Assembly (NCBI RefSeq): GCF_000002995.4
Contig: NW_025062478.1
Coordinates: 2,394,001-2,458,000, forward strand
From: Brugia malayi
Lineage: Eukaryota; Nematoda; Chromadorea; Rhabditida; Onchocercidae
DNA length: 64,000 nucleotides
Direction: 5' to 3'
The translations under genes and the position numbers were made by a program. Below, piece by piece: positions 12,132 through 22,843 of the stretch (the stretch's first letter is position 1; each line of letters starts with the position of its first letter). Under the pieces are notes generated by a model. That model searched no databases, was not told the DNA's origin, and saw only the letters and a program-made list of their open reading frames with translations.

Positions 12132-12190
12132 ATGAGTGATAAGAAATGGTGGATTGATGATAATTTGCCACCTCCATCGATGCGATAAAA
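12132..12190 (+). other. Candidate first exon of the ANCHR-like gene with in-frame TAA
   Basis: The reading from ATG 12132 is W- and P-rich, resembling the KWSPPQNY region of vertebrate ZFYVE19. The TAA at 12186 falls two codons before a GTATAC donor whose phase fits exon 12239 exactly. A GC donor at 12182-12183 also fits phase but has a poor consensus. Possibilities are a GC-AG intron, a sequencing error, or an abandoned exon with real initiation at 12246. Confidence 0.45.
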
Positions 12191-14454
12191 GTATACGCAT
12201 AGCTTATTACGACATTTTTCTCCTTCAACATATTTAAGTCATCAAATGGAGGAAAAAGATGAAATTTTACAACAAAGATTGACAAATTTAAACATGGATA
12301 AGGATGAAAATCGAATGGAAACATTATCATCGTTGGAGGAACGGGCAAAAATGCTAACAATGAGTGGTGGAAGTAAGCATTTACATTTAAATTTTAATTT
12401 GGTTGTTTTTTTTTTTCTCTTTTTTTTGACAAATCTTTATACATCGGTAAGATTTTCTGTTATAATTTCGGTAGGAGATTTGGAGTAATTAGTTAATTAG
12501 TGCCTTTATTTTATTTCTTTATCTATTTCATTTTATTTGCATTTCCCTGAGAAGATGAGGAAATTCAATATTATTGCACAGTCTTTTTTTTTCCTTTTGT
12601 ATCGATCAGAATAAATGATTATTTTATTTCTGTAGATTTTATAAAATGCCTTTATTTTAAGGTCAAGATATGCCTTCAGTGAGTGACATAGAAAAACGAC
12701 TGGCAAAACTTTATGATATGCCTTTGGAGAATATCAGATATCCGAGGGTATACCTGACAATTATTTTATTTTATCATAGCATTAGTTCGTCATTTCAGTT
12801 CAATTTCAGGATAATATGTATATTACTGTTGCCATTTTGGCACATTAAATTATGAATAAAACAATCTTATTTTTTGTTGTAATATTAGTTAATTTTCAGT
12901 CTGCTATTATAAATGGAAATAAAGTTGAAGAAGAAACGGTTGAAAAACTGATGAAACGAGCAAGAGATGAAGCTATGTTAGAGAAAAAATGGGATGCTTC
13001 TAGGAAATCAGAAGACAAACATGATATTGATCCTGCTGAATTCATTAAGATGTGCAAAAATAATGCCTCTGTTCCAGATGGTATCCCTCTTTGTAAAATT
13101 ATCAGTGTTACTTTATTTACTGAAACAGAAAATTTATTCTCATCTTTCTTTTATAATGATTGTATTGTCATCCAATATTTAATTCGTGAAGTAGTTACTT
13201 TACAGAAGTATGAAATTCTCGATCAAGTAATTAGTTGGTATTTTCTTATTCTAGATTAGGATTCGTTTTTCGAACTTTAGGAAAAAATGATTCGCTACAA
13301 ATCTTTATTTGATCAATAGCAAAAAAAAAGGACTCTTTTTGCAGAGGAATTTCATTTTATTTTTGCTTTCTAGAAAGACTACGCATTTCATGATTATTTT
13401 ACCTGAAGAAAAAACCTGTAGAAAAAAAAAAAGAAAGCTAAGTATCTTAATTTTGATAAAAAATTGTCATTAATTGAACAGTCATTGAATTTGATGATTT
13501 TAAGAGTTGAATGGAGAGCTATTCATATCAAATACAGATATAATGGGTCAAGATACGATTCGGAATTTGAAAGAGATACAACGAACGATGAAATTGGCCA
13601 AACAACAAAGTGTAGAGGCATCTAAATTGACAGGCATAAGTAATGATAATCATGCGATGGACAATGAAATTAAGGAACTAATGAAATTAAGTATGAAAAG
13701 ATTCTATTCTACAAAATATGAGTAAAATATAAATATATTATTATTATAAATACACACATTTAGTTTAGTGGAATTTCAAACTTTAGTATAAAATACTTGA
13801 TCAGGCAAACAGTACAGTTATGTAATTCCCCTTTATCCTGCTTTTAGATGCTAGATCATTTGTATGAATGTGTGTTATTGCATTATTGAAATAAAATTTA
13901 CTTTTGATTACTTACGAAACCATCATTTTAGCTAACCAAAGTAATCAAAAATCGGAAAAAATAAGTGATGAATTGAGTAAATTCTGGGACAGAAGACTGA
14001 ATCACGACGTTCTGAGTTCTTCTGAGTCCAGTTTCAAAAGTGAAAATTCAGACGATAAAAGCGAAATCGATTGTGAAGAACTGCAAAGAGTAAATGTTAC
14101 CTTTCTTATCAATGAATTGTAGTCTTTCTTGTTTACTTATTGGATATATCAATTTTTTTTTGTGATGCATCATCATATAGAAGAAAAAAAGATGCAAGAA
14201 ATGAGATATATTCAATTCCCAACAGTTAAAATTGTTTTATCCGATACTTTGAATATATTTGTGATTGGTTTAGGTGATGCATGAAACCTTAGGTTCATAT
14301 TTTTCCATTTTATTAAATCAGCATATCTATTTTTTGTTTTAAGATTGTACTGGAAGCTGAGAAAGCAGAGAATGAAGCTATGCAAATGGTGAAGGAATCG
14401 AAAAAAAATAGCAAGAAGAGCGGTATACTTTCTAGAATTTTCCATTCTCGGTAA
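12132..14454 (+). CDS. ANCHR / ZFYVE19-like abscission-checkpoint protein, zinc fingers not seen
   Basis: Certain exons: 12239-12372 (ATG 12246), 12662-12747, 12900-13080, 13505-13690, 13932-14089, 14344-14454; from 12246 this gives 282 aa. An upstream exon from ATG 12132 is likely (begins MSDKKWWIDDNLPPPS), 11 bases after a TTATAG acceptor-like site, but has a problem: a GT donor at 12191 keeps phase yet passes an in-frame TAA (12186-12188), while a GC donor after 12181 avoids it. Residues 5-15 (DEILQQRLTNL) fit the ESCRT MIM1 pattern D/E-x-x-L-x-x-R-L-x-x-L, and PSVSDIEKRLAKL is a second partial copy. The spacing of acidic and helical blocks resembles ZFYVE19, which delays abscission with VPS4 and CHMP4. 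Neither the N-terminal FYVE nor the C-terminal B-box-like finger of vertebrate ZFYVE19 is visible, so this is a shortened homologue or lost exons. Family call from memory, not alignment. Confidence 0.65.
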
Positions 14455-14854
14455 ATAAATCTCTATATCTGCCAATTCTTCACCATTTCAATTTTTTGCT
14501 GCCGAAATATTTTAATGAAAATTAAATATGATTAAAATACTTCACAGTAATTTGATGCAGCACTTTAGCTTTCGTACTACAATGAGTGAGTGAAGGTTGG
14601 AATTACATATTGTTTTGGAAATTTATAGTTATTACATGTCATATTGCTCATTAATTATATAATGTTTCTTTTAATTGAAGTTATATTTCACAGATTTTTT
14701 CTTATGACCTTGTTACTGCTTTTCTGTGTTAAATATATTAAAACTTTGAGGTCTATGTTGACAATTTGTAAGACGAACTGTAGCAAATTGTTATAAGCAG
14801 TAATAGTTCAAGCATTTTCATACCGATAATGTTTTTAATCTAGAGTTCGCTGTT

Positions 14855-14875
14855 TTTTTATTATTTTACAATAAA
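14855..14875. terminator. Possible bidirectional poly(A) region between convergent genes
   Basis: TTTATT (AATAAA on the minus strand) and AATAAA on the plus strand lie within about 20 bases of each other, 400 bases past the ANCHR-like stop and 340 bases past the end of the minus-strand steroid reductase gene. A closer plus-strand AATAAA also overlaps the ANCHR stop codon (14454-14459). Confidence 0.3.
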
Positions 14876-15208
14876 ATATATTTTTTTATAATGCGTAAAA
14901 GTACCTTATAGTAGTAAGAACAGTGACAGGATGTCAATTTCTTCAAAATTTGACTATTAGTTCTATGTCATTACTGTAAAATGTACGAGTGAGCATAATC
15001 ATATTTCGAACTTTTTTTTGTTTGTAAGTTTTTTCTTCTGAGTGTAATTGATGCTATGTGTCTTTTCAGAAATTAATTCGATGCTCAGTATATCTTTTCA
15101 AATATTTCACTTACTGTGTGGTATTACATTCTAAGTATCATTTGGCATTATGAATGTCATCTGAAGTAATTTCCATTTTTCTGTTGTATCAAATTTCACT
15201 TAAATTAT

Positions 15209-16652
15209 CTAAATAACAAATGGTATAAAAGCTTTACGATCCTTCGGATAATTGTCAAACTTTTCATGGTACCACCTGAAATAAACGAAGTTGTATAATA
15301 TATTCTCTGAAGAAAAGTTTTACTAATTCATAATCCATCTTCACATTCTCTCTTAACAAACTGAAATTTTTCGGCTGAAAAAAGAAAGAAACAATCACCT
15401 ATGATGATGATATGCGCGTGGTGCAAGGTTGCATAATGTGGAAAATGCGAATGCAAAAGCGGGTGGTGTGCGTGCTAATAACGCATAACCAATCCATTCG
15501 ATACATTCTCCAAAAAAATTTGCTCCCGAGATATATTCGAATAAACCACCGTAAGGTATCTTATAATTTGATTTTCCATCTTTTCGTAAATTTCGTAGTA
15601 TTGAATCGGATGTAATATTAATTATCATTCCAATAATAAATGTCGATGTACCTATTATGGAAAATTTAATAGTGTTTATGAAATATACCAAATACTACAT
15701 TAATATTTACAAAAAGAGCTAAAATACATGCAAAAATATCATTCTTAGAAGAAAATTTTCATTATTTCTTCACTATAATCGGTATAATTATCTAAGCTTA
15801 ATTAGAAATGTTGGGATTAATAAAAAAAAGAATATAAATGCTTAATTACCAATGAAACAAAATAAAGTGTTCATCGGTGATTCGTTGTAAACAACATTAT
15901 TACAAGAATGCCATTTGCCTTGCATATAACCATTAACTGTACAAAATAGAAGACAAAGTAGGAAGATATGCGCAGGTGTTCCTGTACCTTGTTTAATCAA
16001 GAATGGATAAATAAGTGTTCTGAAAGTAATTTAGCATAATATAAACATAAGAAATATTTATTTAAAATGTACAAAATAATCAAAATAGAATTTTTAGTTT
16101 TTTGTTATAAAGGAACGAAACAAATAATATTGCTTCTCTTGGAAAGAATAAAACAAAGAAAAAGGAAAAGGAAAAAAGAAGTACCTATTAATATAATGTA
16201 AACAGAATAAGATAAGGATAAATGCATTGATAAGAGGCAAATCAATAATGCCGATAATAAGGTAATAAAGAGGAATGCATAATGAAGGCAATTCTTGTAT
16301 AAACCAAGCCCATTTAGCTGGTATTAATGGTATCTAAAAATGTAGGTCAAAAATGTATTATCATTAATAATATAATTAATAGTAATGGTAAATAATAACA
16401 ATTGATAATGAAGTAAATAATAATTAATGATGACAGTAATAAATAACAATAATAATTAACAATAACAAAAATGATAACAATGATAATAATATGATAATAT
16501 TAGTAATGCTATAATGATAAAGAAGTGACCAGTATATGGGACTGCCCAGAATATCGTCCATAAGCTGCTTTAAATCCTGAGATAAGTATTATAAAACTAA
16601 TGGCACCACTGATAAGCATAGCATATGGTAGGATTTCAAACATTGCAACCAT
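15209..16652 (-). CDS. 3-oxo-5-alpha-steroid 4-dehydrogenase (steroid 5-alpha-reductase) family
   Basis: Five exons in transcription order: 16530-16652, 16185-16333, 15850-16019, 15399-15651, 15209-15275; 762 nt, 253 aa, the normal length for the SRD5A1/2 family. Signature blocks are in order: PAKWAWFIQELPS (exon 2), HYINRTLIYPF across the exon 2/3 junction, FCTVNGYMQG, then SDSILRNLRK and YGGLFEYISGANFFGECIEW at about residues 163-200, and RAYHHHRWYHEKFDNYP near the C-terminus. Several hydrophobic segments fit an ER multi-pass membrane enzyme. The family reduces the delta-4 double bond of 3-oxosteroids with NADPH; in worms, which do not make sterols de novo, the substrate may be a dafachronic-acid-type or dietary sterol intermediate (inference). 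The start is the first ATG of the hydrophobic N-terminus. The gene converges with the ANCHR-like gene. Confidence 0.92.
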
Positions 16653-16850
16653 TTACTGTTGTCGAGAATTTTATATCGCAAAACTCTAAACTGCTATATG
16701 AGAGTTGAAAAAATGAGTAAAAAATATGTTATATGGAATTTTGCAAGTAATGTTTATATCTTGAACCTTTTGTTTCAAATCTTATGCTTAGATTGTAAAT
16801 CTTTTATATCTTATTTACACGATATCAGTTCCTCATTTAGTTGACCTCAT

Positions 16851-17258
16851 TGTTGTGTCGCCGCCACTAATTGTAAATTACCCTTAAATCTATGAGGTTA
16901 ATAACTTTTGCTTAACCGATATCCATTGCGGCTTGTCAACTATTAAATAGATTTGCTTATAAACCAGGTCAACACTTTATTACTCTTTCGGCAGGGATTA
17001 ACCTCTTTTTACTTTGTTATTGCTTGTTACATAAAGAGGTCACTTGTTGAAAGGGGGCCATTGTGTATTTTTTACCAAGAAATAGGAGAGTTCAATTTCA
17101 ATTGTTCTCTATCAAGTTATTGTACTATTGCTTCTATTAATAAAGGAATTATTATATTCCTCTGTTACCCACATATTTACACCTGCCTCTAACGGATCTC
17201 CCCGGAATCAACAACCTCTCCCAAAAATAATAATTAAATCTTCAAAACTTCCACGACA
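16851..17258 (+). repeat. Left LTR of the BEL/Pao remnant
   Basis: Starts TGTTGTGTCGCC and ends CCACGACA just before the gag start region. It contains AATAAAGGAATTATT (poly(A) signal in R) and CTCTGTTACCCACA. From 17044 it aligns with the right copy with many substitutions and small indels; the first ~190 bases have no counterpart on the right. Confidence 0.75.
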
Positions 17259-17267
17259 AATATTACA

Positions 17268-17525
17268 ATGGCCTTTACTATTAATAAAAGCGTCAAACCT
17301 GTAAAGGACCGTTTAGAAAGATTACTGAATGAGGTAAAAACTATGAATATATCCAATCGCCACACCCAACCTTACCAAACTACGAACGACTCCAAATTAA
17401 CGAAACCAAAGATTATAGACGTAGACGAAAAAATTCTTCGACTGCAAATGTGCATTGACTTTATCGAGGCGTTAAATAAGAAGTTGGATAGAATGTGTCC
17501 AAAAATCCGGAACGGAAAAGAAAGA
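17268..17525 (+). pseudogene. BEL/Pao gag fragment, N-terminal part
   Basis: Open frame of 86 codons starting ten bases after the left LTR, with a charged helical stretch (VKDRLERLLNEVKTM, KILRLQMCIDFIEALNKKLD) typical of the coiled-coil start of BEL/Pao gag. It ends at a stop; the following gag segment is in another frame, so the polyprotein is broken here. Confidence 0.6.
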
Positions 17526-17608
17526 TGAGGGACAAAATATTTTCATTCTAAAGCACAAAGCAAACGAAGCAGTCATCATGTTGACTATGTACAAGAGGGA
17601 AATTAATA

Positions 17609-17911
17609 ATGAAATCAAACAAAAAACCACTAATAAATGGGTCGACAACATCAAATTCCTATTGCAATATCAATCTTTCGTCAACTATCCCTTCCTACTT
17701 TCGATGGAGAGAGTTTTGCAGTGGATTCAGTGAAGCTGTACATTCCCAGGATATATCCCAAATCCAAAAAATGAATTATTTAATTTCCTACTTAAAGGGT
17801 GCAACATTAGAATCAGTAAGAGGCTTTAATGTTGTCCTAGAAAATTATGAAATTGTGCGTCAAATATTGACCGAAAAATATGGAAACTCGTTGACAATAA
17901 TCAAATTACTG
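17609..17911 (+). pseudogene. BEL/Pao gag fragment, DUF1759-like part
   Basis: Open frame of 101 codons with the order typical of this gag region: FRWREFCSGFSEAVHS, SQIQKMNYLISYLKGATLES, VVLENYEIVRQILTEKYGNS. These match the pattern W..F...F...VH, KF.YL...L.G.A, NY..A...L...YG that I know for BEL/Pao gag. The frame stops shortly after; 17912-18540 carries only further stops and shifted fragments. Confidence 0.75.
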
Positions 17912-18539
17912 TAAATGAACTACGGTGAATCAAACGAAACGACAAGGAATTGATCAAAAAATGCTGAAAGAATGGAAAGAATTTTTCGACAATTAGAAAT
18001 GCTAGGAAAGAACGTCGAATATTCCAGTATTGAAGATACAATGGATAGATACTCGACAAAGTGTATCATCAAAAAAAGGTCAATAATCCATGATCAACAA
18101 TGAAATTAAAGAAATTCCTTCAAAACTTAAAGTATGTTTATGAGGTGATGTTTGTTGTGTCGTTTTTTCGTGGATTGGACATTGTGAAGTGGATTCAACG
18201 TACGAGGGAATGTGCATTGGACCTGCTGACACCACGGCGTGAGGTACTTGATAGAGCTGAGACGGGTTCAACGTGAATGAACAAGCAAGAAATGAGTTCT
18301 CAATTACTCTTACAGAAAGGAAAATCACCTCACACAATAAAAAGAATCCAAGAAATCATGATAAAACTTTTGCATTGACGACCAATCACAATGATGATGA
18401 GAAACTGGGACAGTGAATGTCAAACATATTTGTCAATGGATTCTCGACTCAATGGATTCTCGACCAAAAGAAATGAAGAGATGTACTTACTATTTGCATG
18501 AAATGAACTCAGCAGAGTAAAGATGGCAGCAGAAAGGTA

Positions 18540-18877
18540 AAATGTTTCTACTGCAAAACATTTCACAAAATGTCACAAAAATTCTCAACATATGCGAACA
18601 AAACAACACATCCAAACAGGAACGCAGCAAAAGAAGAAATCTATAAAATAGAGAACTTTTCAATTCACCAAGATAGAATAATAATATCGCAAACAATTAT
18701 AACTACGAAAAATTATATAAAAATATTTATGTTGATTTTATCTGCGAAGTGTACAGAGAATGCCTTATTAAAATACGAACAGACAAAACTTATCTCTGAA
18801 AGAGCAGGCATGAATATTACAGAATTTATTTCGAATGATCTAGAATTCAATAACCGATTACGAATAGGTAAATTCTA
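18540..18877 (+). pseudogene. BEL/Pao zinc-knuckle remnant joined to a reverse-transcriptase fragment
   Basis: KCFYCKTFHK at about 18540-18570 keeps C-x2-C-x4-H but lacks the final Cys of the gag zinc knuckle. Only about 70 codons later the same frame gives KYEQTKLISERAGMNITEF and ISNDLEFNNR, matching the BEL/Pao RT motif around AGMNLREF.SN. In an intact element these lie over a kb apart with the protease between, so a large internal deletion joined them in one open frame. Confidence 0.65.
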
Positions 18878-19135
18878 AAGCAGTTTTTCATGGTATCAAT
18901 TGGATTTATGAATTGGATATAATTCGTATAATACTTAAACCATGAAATGAAAAGAACATCATTAAGAGAACTATCTTGCAATTTATTGCTTCACATTATG
19001 ACCTTTAGGATTTTAGTTCCCTCAGTGATTACACTCAAATTATTTCTTCAACTTTCATGGAAACAAACAAATCGTGAGATCAACAGTTAAACAGGTTATT
19101 GTCGAAGATGGAGAACTAAATACATAAGATAGTTA

Positions 19136-19357
19136 CCCTTATTGAAAGGGAGCATTGCTTGTTTTTATCAGAAACGAAGAGAGTTCAACTTCAATTCTCT
19201 ATCAAGTTATTGTACTATTGCTTCTGTTAGTAAAGGAATTATTATTATTTTCCTCTGTTACCCACACATTTACACCTACATCCAACGAATCTCTCTGAGA
19301 TCAACAACCTTTTCTAAAAAATAATAATTAAACTAAACCTTCAAAACTTTCACGACA
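19136..19357 (+). repeat. Right LTR, truncated
   Basis: Matches the left LTR from CTTATTGAAAGGGAGC through ATCAAGTTATTGTACTATTG, the AATTATTATT block, CCTCTGTTACCCACACATTT and the CACGACA end. The 5' ~190 bases seen on the left are missing or unrecognisable. Confidence 0.75.
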
Positions 19358-19529
19358 CTGTTCGCATTTTCATATGAATTTCAAACGAAAAGATTAAAGA
19401 TTAAAGATTAAACAGATCGTTTACAATTAATCGTTGTTACAATAAAAAAAAAGCTCATATTTTATTGATGAATGAATAGTGAAATGTTTTAAGAAACAAT
19501 AAGACAATTTAAAGAATAGAAATTATATA

Positions 19530-20110
19530 ATATAATGACTACTTTACGTCGAAATAATACGCAAAACGTAGGAAACGTAATGGTAGCACTGCTTGAAATT
19601 ATTGGTTACTTACGTAAAGTTGTGTTTTAGTACGTTATTAGAGTTATATTATAAATTGAGAGAAAACAGTGATAGTATTGTACTGGCGTCATATTGAATA
19701 CCCATGACGTAGTATCACGTTAACAACCAAATGTACTTATCTCTTTTTTTTGTTGCACGTAGCGTCTACTTTGCCATCACTGGTCTGTTAATCCGTAGCA
19801 CAGCAACGTCATTGCAGATGGTTTCATGCTGACGTTGCATTGGTGTTGCGTTTACGGTTACGTGGTTTTGCGTCATGTAGGAAGTTAGTGTTGAATTTAT
19901 TAACGTTTCACATATCATATGATACACGTAAAACGTCAATAAAATTAGCTATATCGTCGTTTTGGACGTTGTGATGCATCTGCGTCTTTTGATACATTTT
20001 CATATACTGTCACGTGTATTTTTCACTTTGTATTGTATTTAAATATCTTAAACCATTGTAAAAAAAAGAAGCAAAACTGCAGTGAAGTGAAGAATATGTT
20101 AACGTGATGA
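19530..20110. promoter_or_regulatory. ACGT-rich island upstream of the coiled-coil gene
   Basis: I count at least fifteen ACGT tetranucleotides in about 570 bases, in the forms GACGTAG, CACGTTA, AACGTCATT, GACGTTGC, TACGTGG, AACGTCAAT, GACGTTG and TCACGTG, against few in the flanks. It ends about 110 bases before the first coding exon at 20217. TGACGT and CACGTG cores are binding sites of CREB/ATF-type bZIP and bHLH factors respectively; a promoter or enhancer role is inference. Confidence 0.4.
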
Positions 20111-20216
20111 AAGGAACGTGTTTATCGTTAAACAACATGTTTATGCATTCATTTTGATTTGCATTTAAATTTTCAGGTTTTAAATGTTTCCTTCGAAAAA
20201 TGTTATCTAAATTCTG

Positions 20217-22088
20217 ATGGCTGATAAGGTACTAATTTCATTTATGTTATGCTTCATTTTTGTACATTTTGCTAATCTTATTTTGCAAAATTATAACCGT
20301 TTCAAAGGTTTCTTCATTAACCATTTCAATTAGCGACTGTTTGTATTGTTGATTATTATCCATCTTTTTGATAGAGCAGTAATATTCTTGTTTAATATAT
20401 TCAAAATAAAAATTACGCTTGATTTTAGATTACGCATATAACAGTTGCACTTGGACGACTGGAACAACAGTATGTGGAGCATAAAGAAAAGTTCGAGAAA
20501 TGGAAGTTGAACAATATGTATATATTTTTTTTTTTCTTAAATTAATATGAATCGTATGTAAATACTAGTATTTATAGCATTTTTTAACCAAAATAATGAA
20601 ACAATGTTATATATACTGTTCATGAATTGACCAGCTTTTTCTCTTTTTTTTTTTAATTTTTTGAATGTATTTTGATGCAAGAACTTTAGTGATTTACATA
20701 AATTATACATCCAATAGCTTCAGTTAGATATTAAAAATACTTTATCATCCAGTTAAGGATAAGAGATGTGAGTTATTGTGACGTTGTAATTAATATACTT
20801 TATTCAGTTACTTTAAGAGCACAGTGTGGTACGGAAACATATAATAAATATGTGGAAGAGTTCAATGAATGGGAGAAAGGTGTTAAAGAGCAACAAAGGC
20901 AACTGATTGAGGAGCGTAATAGCTTGATCGCACCACAAGATTTAGACACTACACTTGGTATGTTCTTTATATTAGCTAATCTTGTATAAAATATCAGAAG
21001 TGATGCTTTATTCATGTTGTTTCGAATAAGATTTGCAATGCACTTTTATTTAACCATGATTACTTATGTTAATATATTGTGTTGATTAATAATTTGATAT
21101 TATAAGGTATATAACTGTAGTACTGTAAGACGTAGTAGTATGTTAGGTGAGATATAATTTTTTGCATTAAATTTGCTTCAAAATATACTATAAATGTGAA
21201 AACATTGTTATTTATAACGTTTAGATGGTTTGCTGGCACAAATTTCACCGAAAGATTTTATTCTCGCTGTTGTAATGATGACTAGCAAAGATCCTACATT
21301 TTTCCCTGCACTACTTTCTGCTTTACAGAAATTCCAAGCATACGGTAAATTTCACTTTTTTTTTTTAGTTTTTTAAAGTAAAATTAGCAGATTTAGAGAA
21401 AAATGTTTGGCATATCTCTCAGAATATAGTTTTTGTTTTTTCTCTCTCATGTTCGGGCAGTAGTTGTCGAAGAAGTGGACAAAAGTTTCGGTGTCGACAA
21501 TTTCTCATTTTTTCATTTTTTTGTTTTGTGGATAATTGAAGAACAAAAAAAGAAGGTAACAACGTGTATTTTCATTGAAAATAATTTTTTGCAATCATAG
21601 GTGAAGCGCGGCAAGCAAGTATATATCAGGCATATGCAGCATCAGCAGCATCTTATGCACCAGCTGCAAATCGTCAATACCCCTCGCAAATTCAATATTC
21701 CAATCCCAAAACATTGCAAACTGGTAAGCTCCTCCACAAAATTTTTTTAGAATGTTTCTATTCAGTTATAATTCTGTAAATCCTTTCTAGCGCTTTTAAT
21801 TTATAAATTTTTGATTATGTATGACTTTTATTATTCGGTTAGTTATTTAATATTCTGTAATATAATATTTATTTATAATATATTCCGATTATAGCAAATC
21901 CATCGCATCCGTATGGTGCGATACGATCTGATGTTCTAATTGACGTAACTAAGCGTTCATATGATCGATTAGTTGGAGCCACAACAGGCGATGAACTTAC
22001 TGCACGCAAAAATTATCGAGCTCCTTCACCAGTTCGCGATTATCGAAATCCCTCAACATTACCTTTTCGCGATTTTAGTCAAACATAG
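20217..22088 (+). CDS. Unrecognised coiled-coil protein
   Basis: Six exons: 20217-20228, 20429-20517, 20818-20957, 21225-21344, 21601-21723, 21895-22088; 678 nt, 225 aa, phases consistent. Residues 5-70 are a charged probable coiled coil (GRLEQQYVEHKEKFEKWK, YNKYVEEFNEWEKGVKEQQ). Residues 78-115 form a compact block (FILAVVMMTSKDPTFFPALL). The rest is low-complexity, Ala/Tyr/Pro/Ser-rich (YQAYAASAASYAPAANRQY; APSPVRDYRNPS), probably disordered. No signal peptide, transmembrane segment or zinc ligand set. The coiled coil faintly recalls the N-terminal region of YLP-motif nuclear proteins, too weak for naming. The first exon has only 4 codons; a TTTTCAG site at about 20175 is a candidate trans-splice acceptor. 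AATAAA at 22166 follows the stop by 77 bases. Confidence 0.78.
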
Positions 22089-22843
22089 TAATTATTAAGG
22101 AAATGTTTTTATTGTATGTTTTGACGTGATGATAAGATTAGATATTATTTTATGATTTACTGCCAAATAAAAGAAGCCAGGGACTCAGATGTTTCATGCT
22201 CAGATGTTTTGTAACTTGTTTGGTTCATGTAATTTGTTGCTGATTTTTTCTTTTTCTTTTTTTTTTTTTTTTCTATTTCTAACGTTGTTCATTGATTGTA
22301 TACTTAAATTTTAATTTGGCAAGTGCATAAATTGTTTTATTTATAAAATTAAAATATATTTGTGTTACTTTTCTAGCAGAGCAACGGTGTATTCTTTACA
22401 CAGTGTACATCATACAGAAAGGTTTTTGAAAAAAGTTCAAGTATTCAGTTTATCAGTTATGCTACGAAGATTATTTATATCTAGGTGATAGCTATTGAGT
22501 TCATATCGATGGGAAGGATACAATGACTGAAAAGATTTGGAATTAAGGTTTGCTAGAAAGAAAAAATTGTTTTTATTAGATTTATTTTAGTACACAATGC
22601 ATACACGATATATTAGAGCGTATGAAATGAAATATTAAATATTTCATATTGTTGCGTGGTATAATTTTTAGAGAAGATTAAATTATTGGTGTTAGTCGTA
22701 TTACAAAAGCTTACATAGTAATATGACAATATTAATAATTTGTGGAATTACTACGATGCATCAAATGATCGCATATTTTGTATGAGAATTTTTTTTTTTT
22801 CTTGTTATCTTTTATATTATTTAATTTAATTAGATATTTTCAG

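Larger units (their letters stand above)
16851..19357 (+). mobile_element. Decayed BEL/Pao-type LTR retrotransposon
   Basis: Two directly repeated LTR-like blocks (16851-17258 and 19136-19357) enclose about 1.9 kb of internal DNA with gag-like and reverse-transcriptase-like fragments in order on the plus strand. An intact BEL/Pao element normally has one polyprotein several kb long, so most of pol (protease, much of RT, RNase H, integrase) is missing. The left LTR begins TGTTGTGTCG, and both end TTC(A)CACGACA or close. I see no clean target-site duplication. GC content is visibly higher than the surroundings. This is an inactive copy. Confidence 0.8.

Noticed and set aside
12852..13259. 135-codon frame that looks like a secreted protein with a signal peptide
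   Set aside because: Its hydrophobic start is intron sequence; the exon begins at 12900 after TTTTCAG in phase with the preceding exon, and the frame past 13080 runs into the next intron.
18080..18337. Minus-strand 85-codon frame inside the BEL/Pao remnant
   Set aside because: The element reads on the plus strand; no similarity seen to a known protein.
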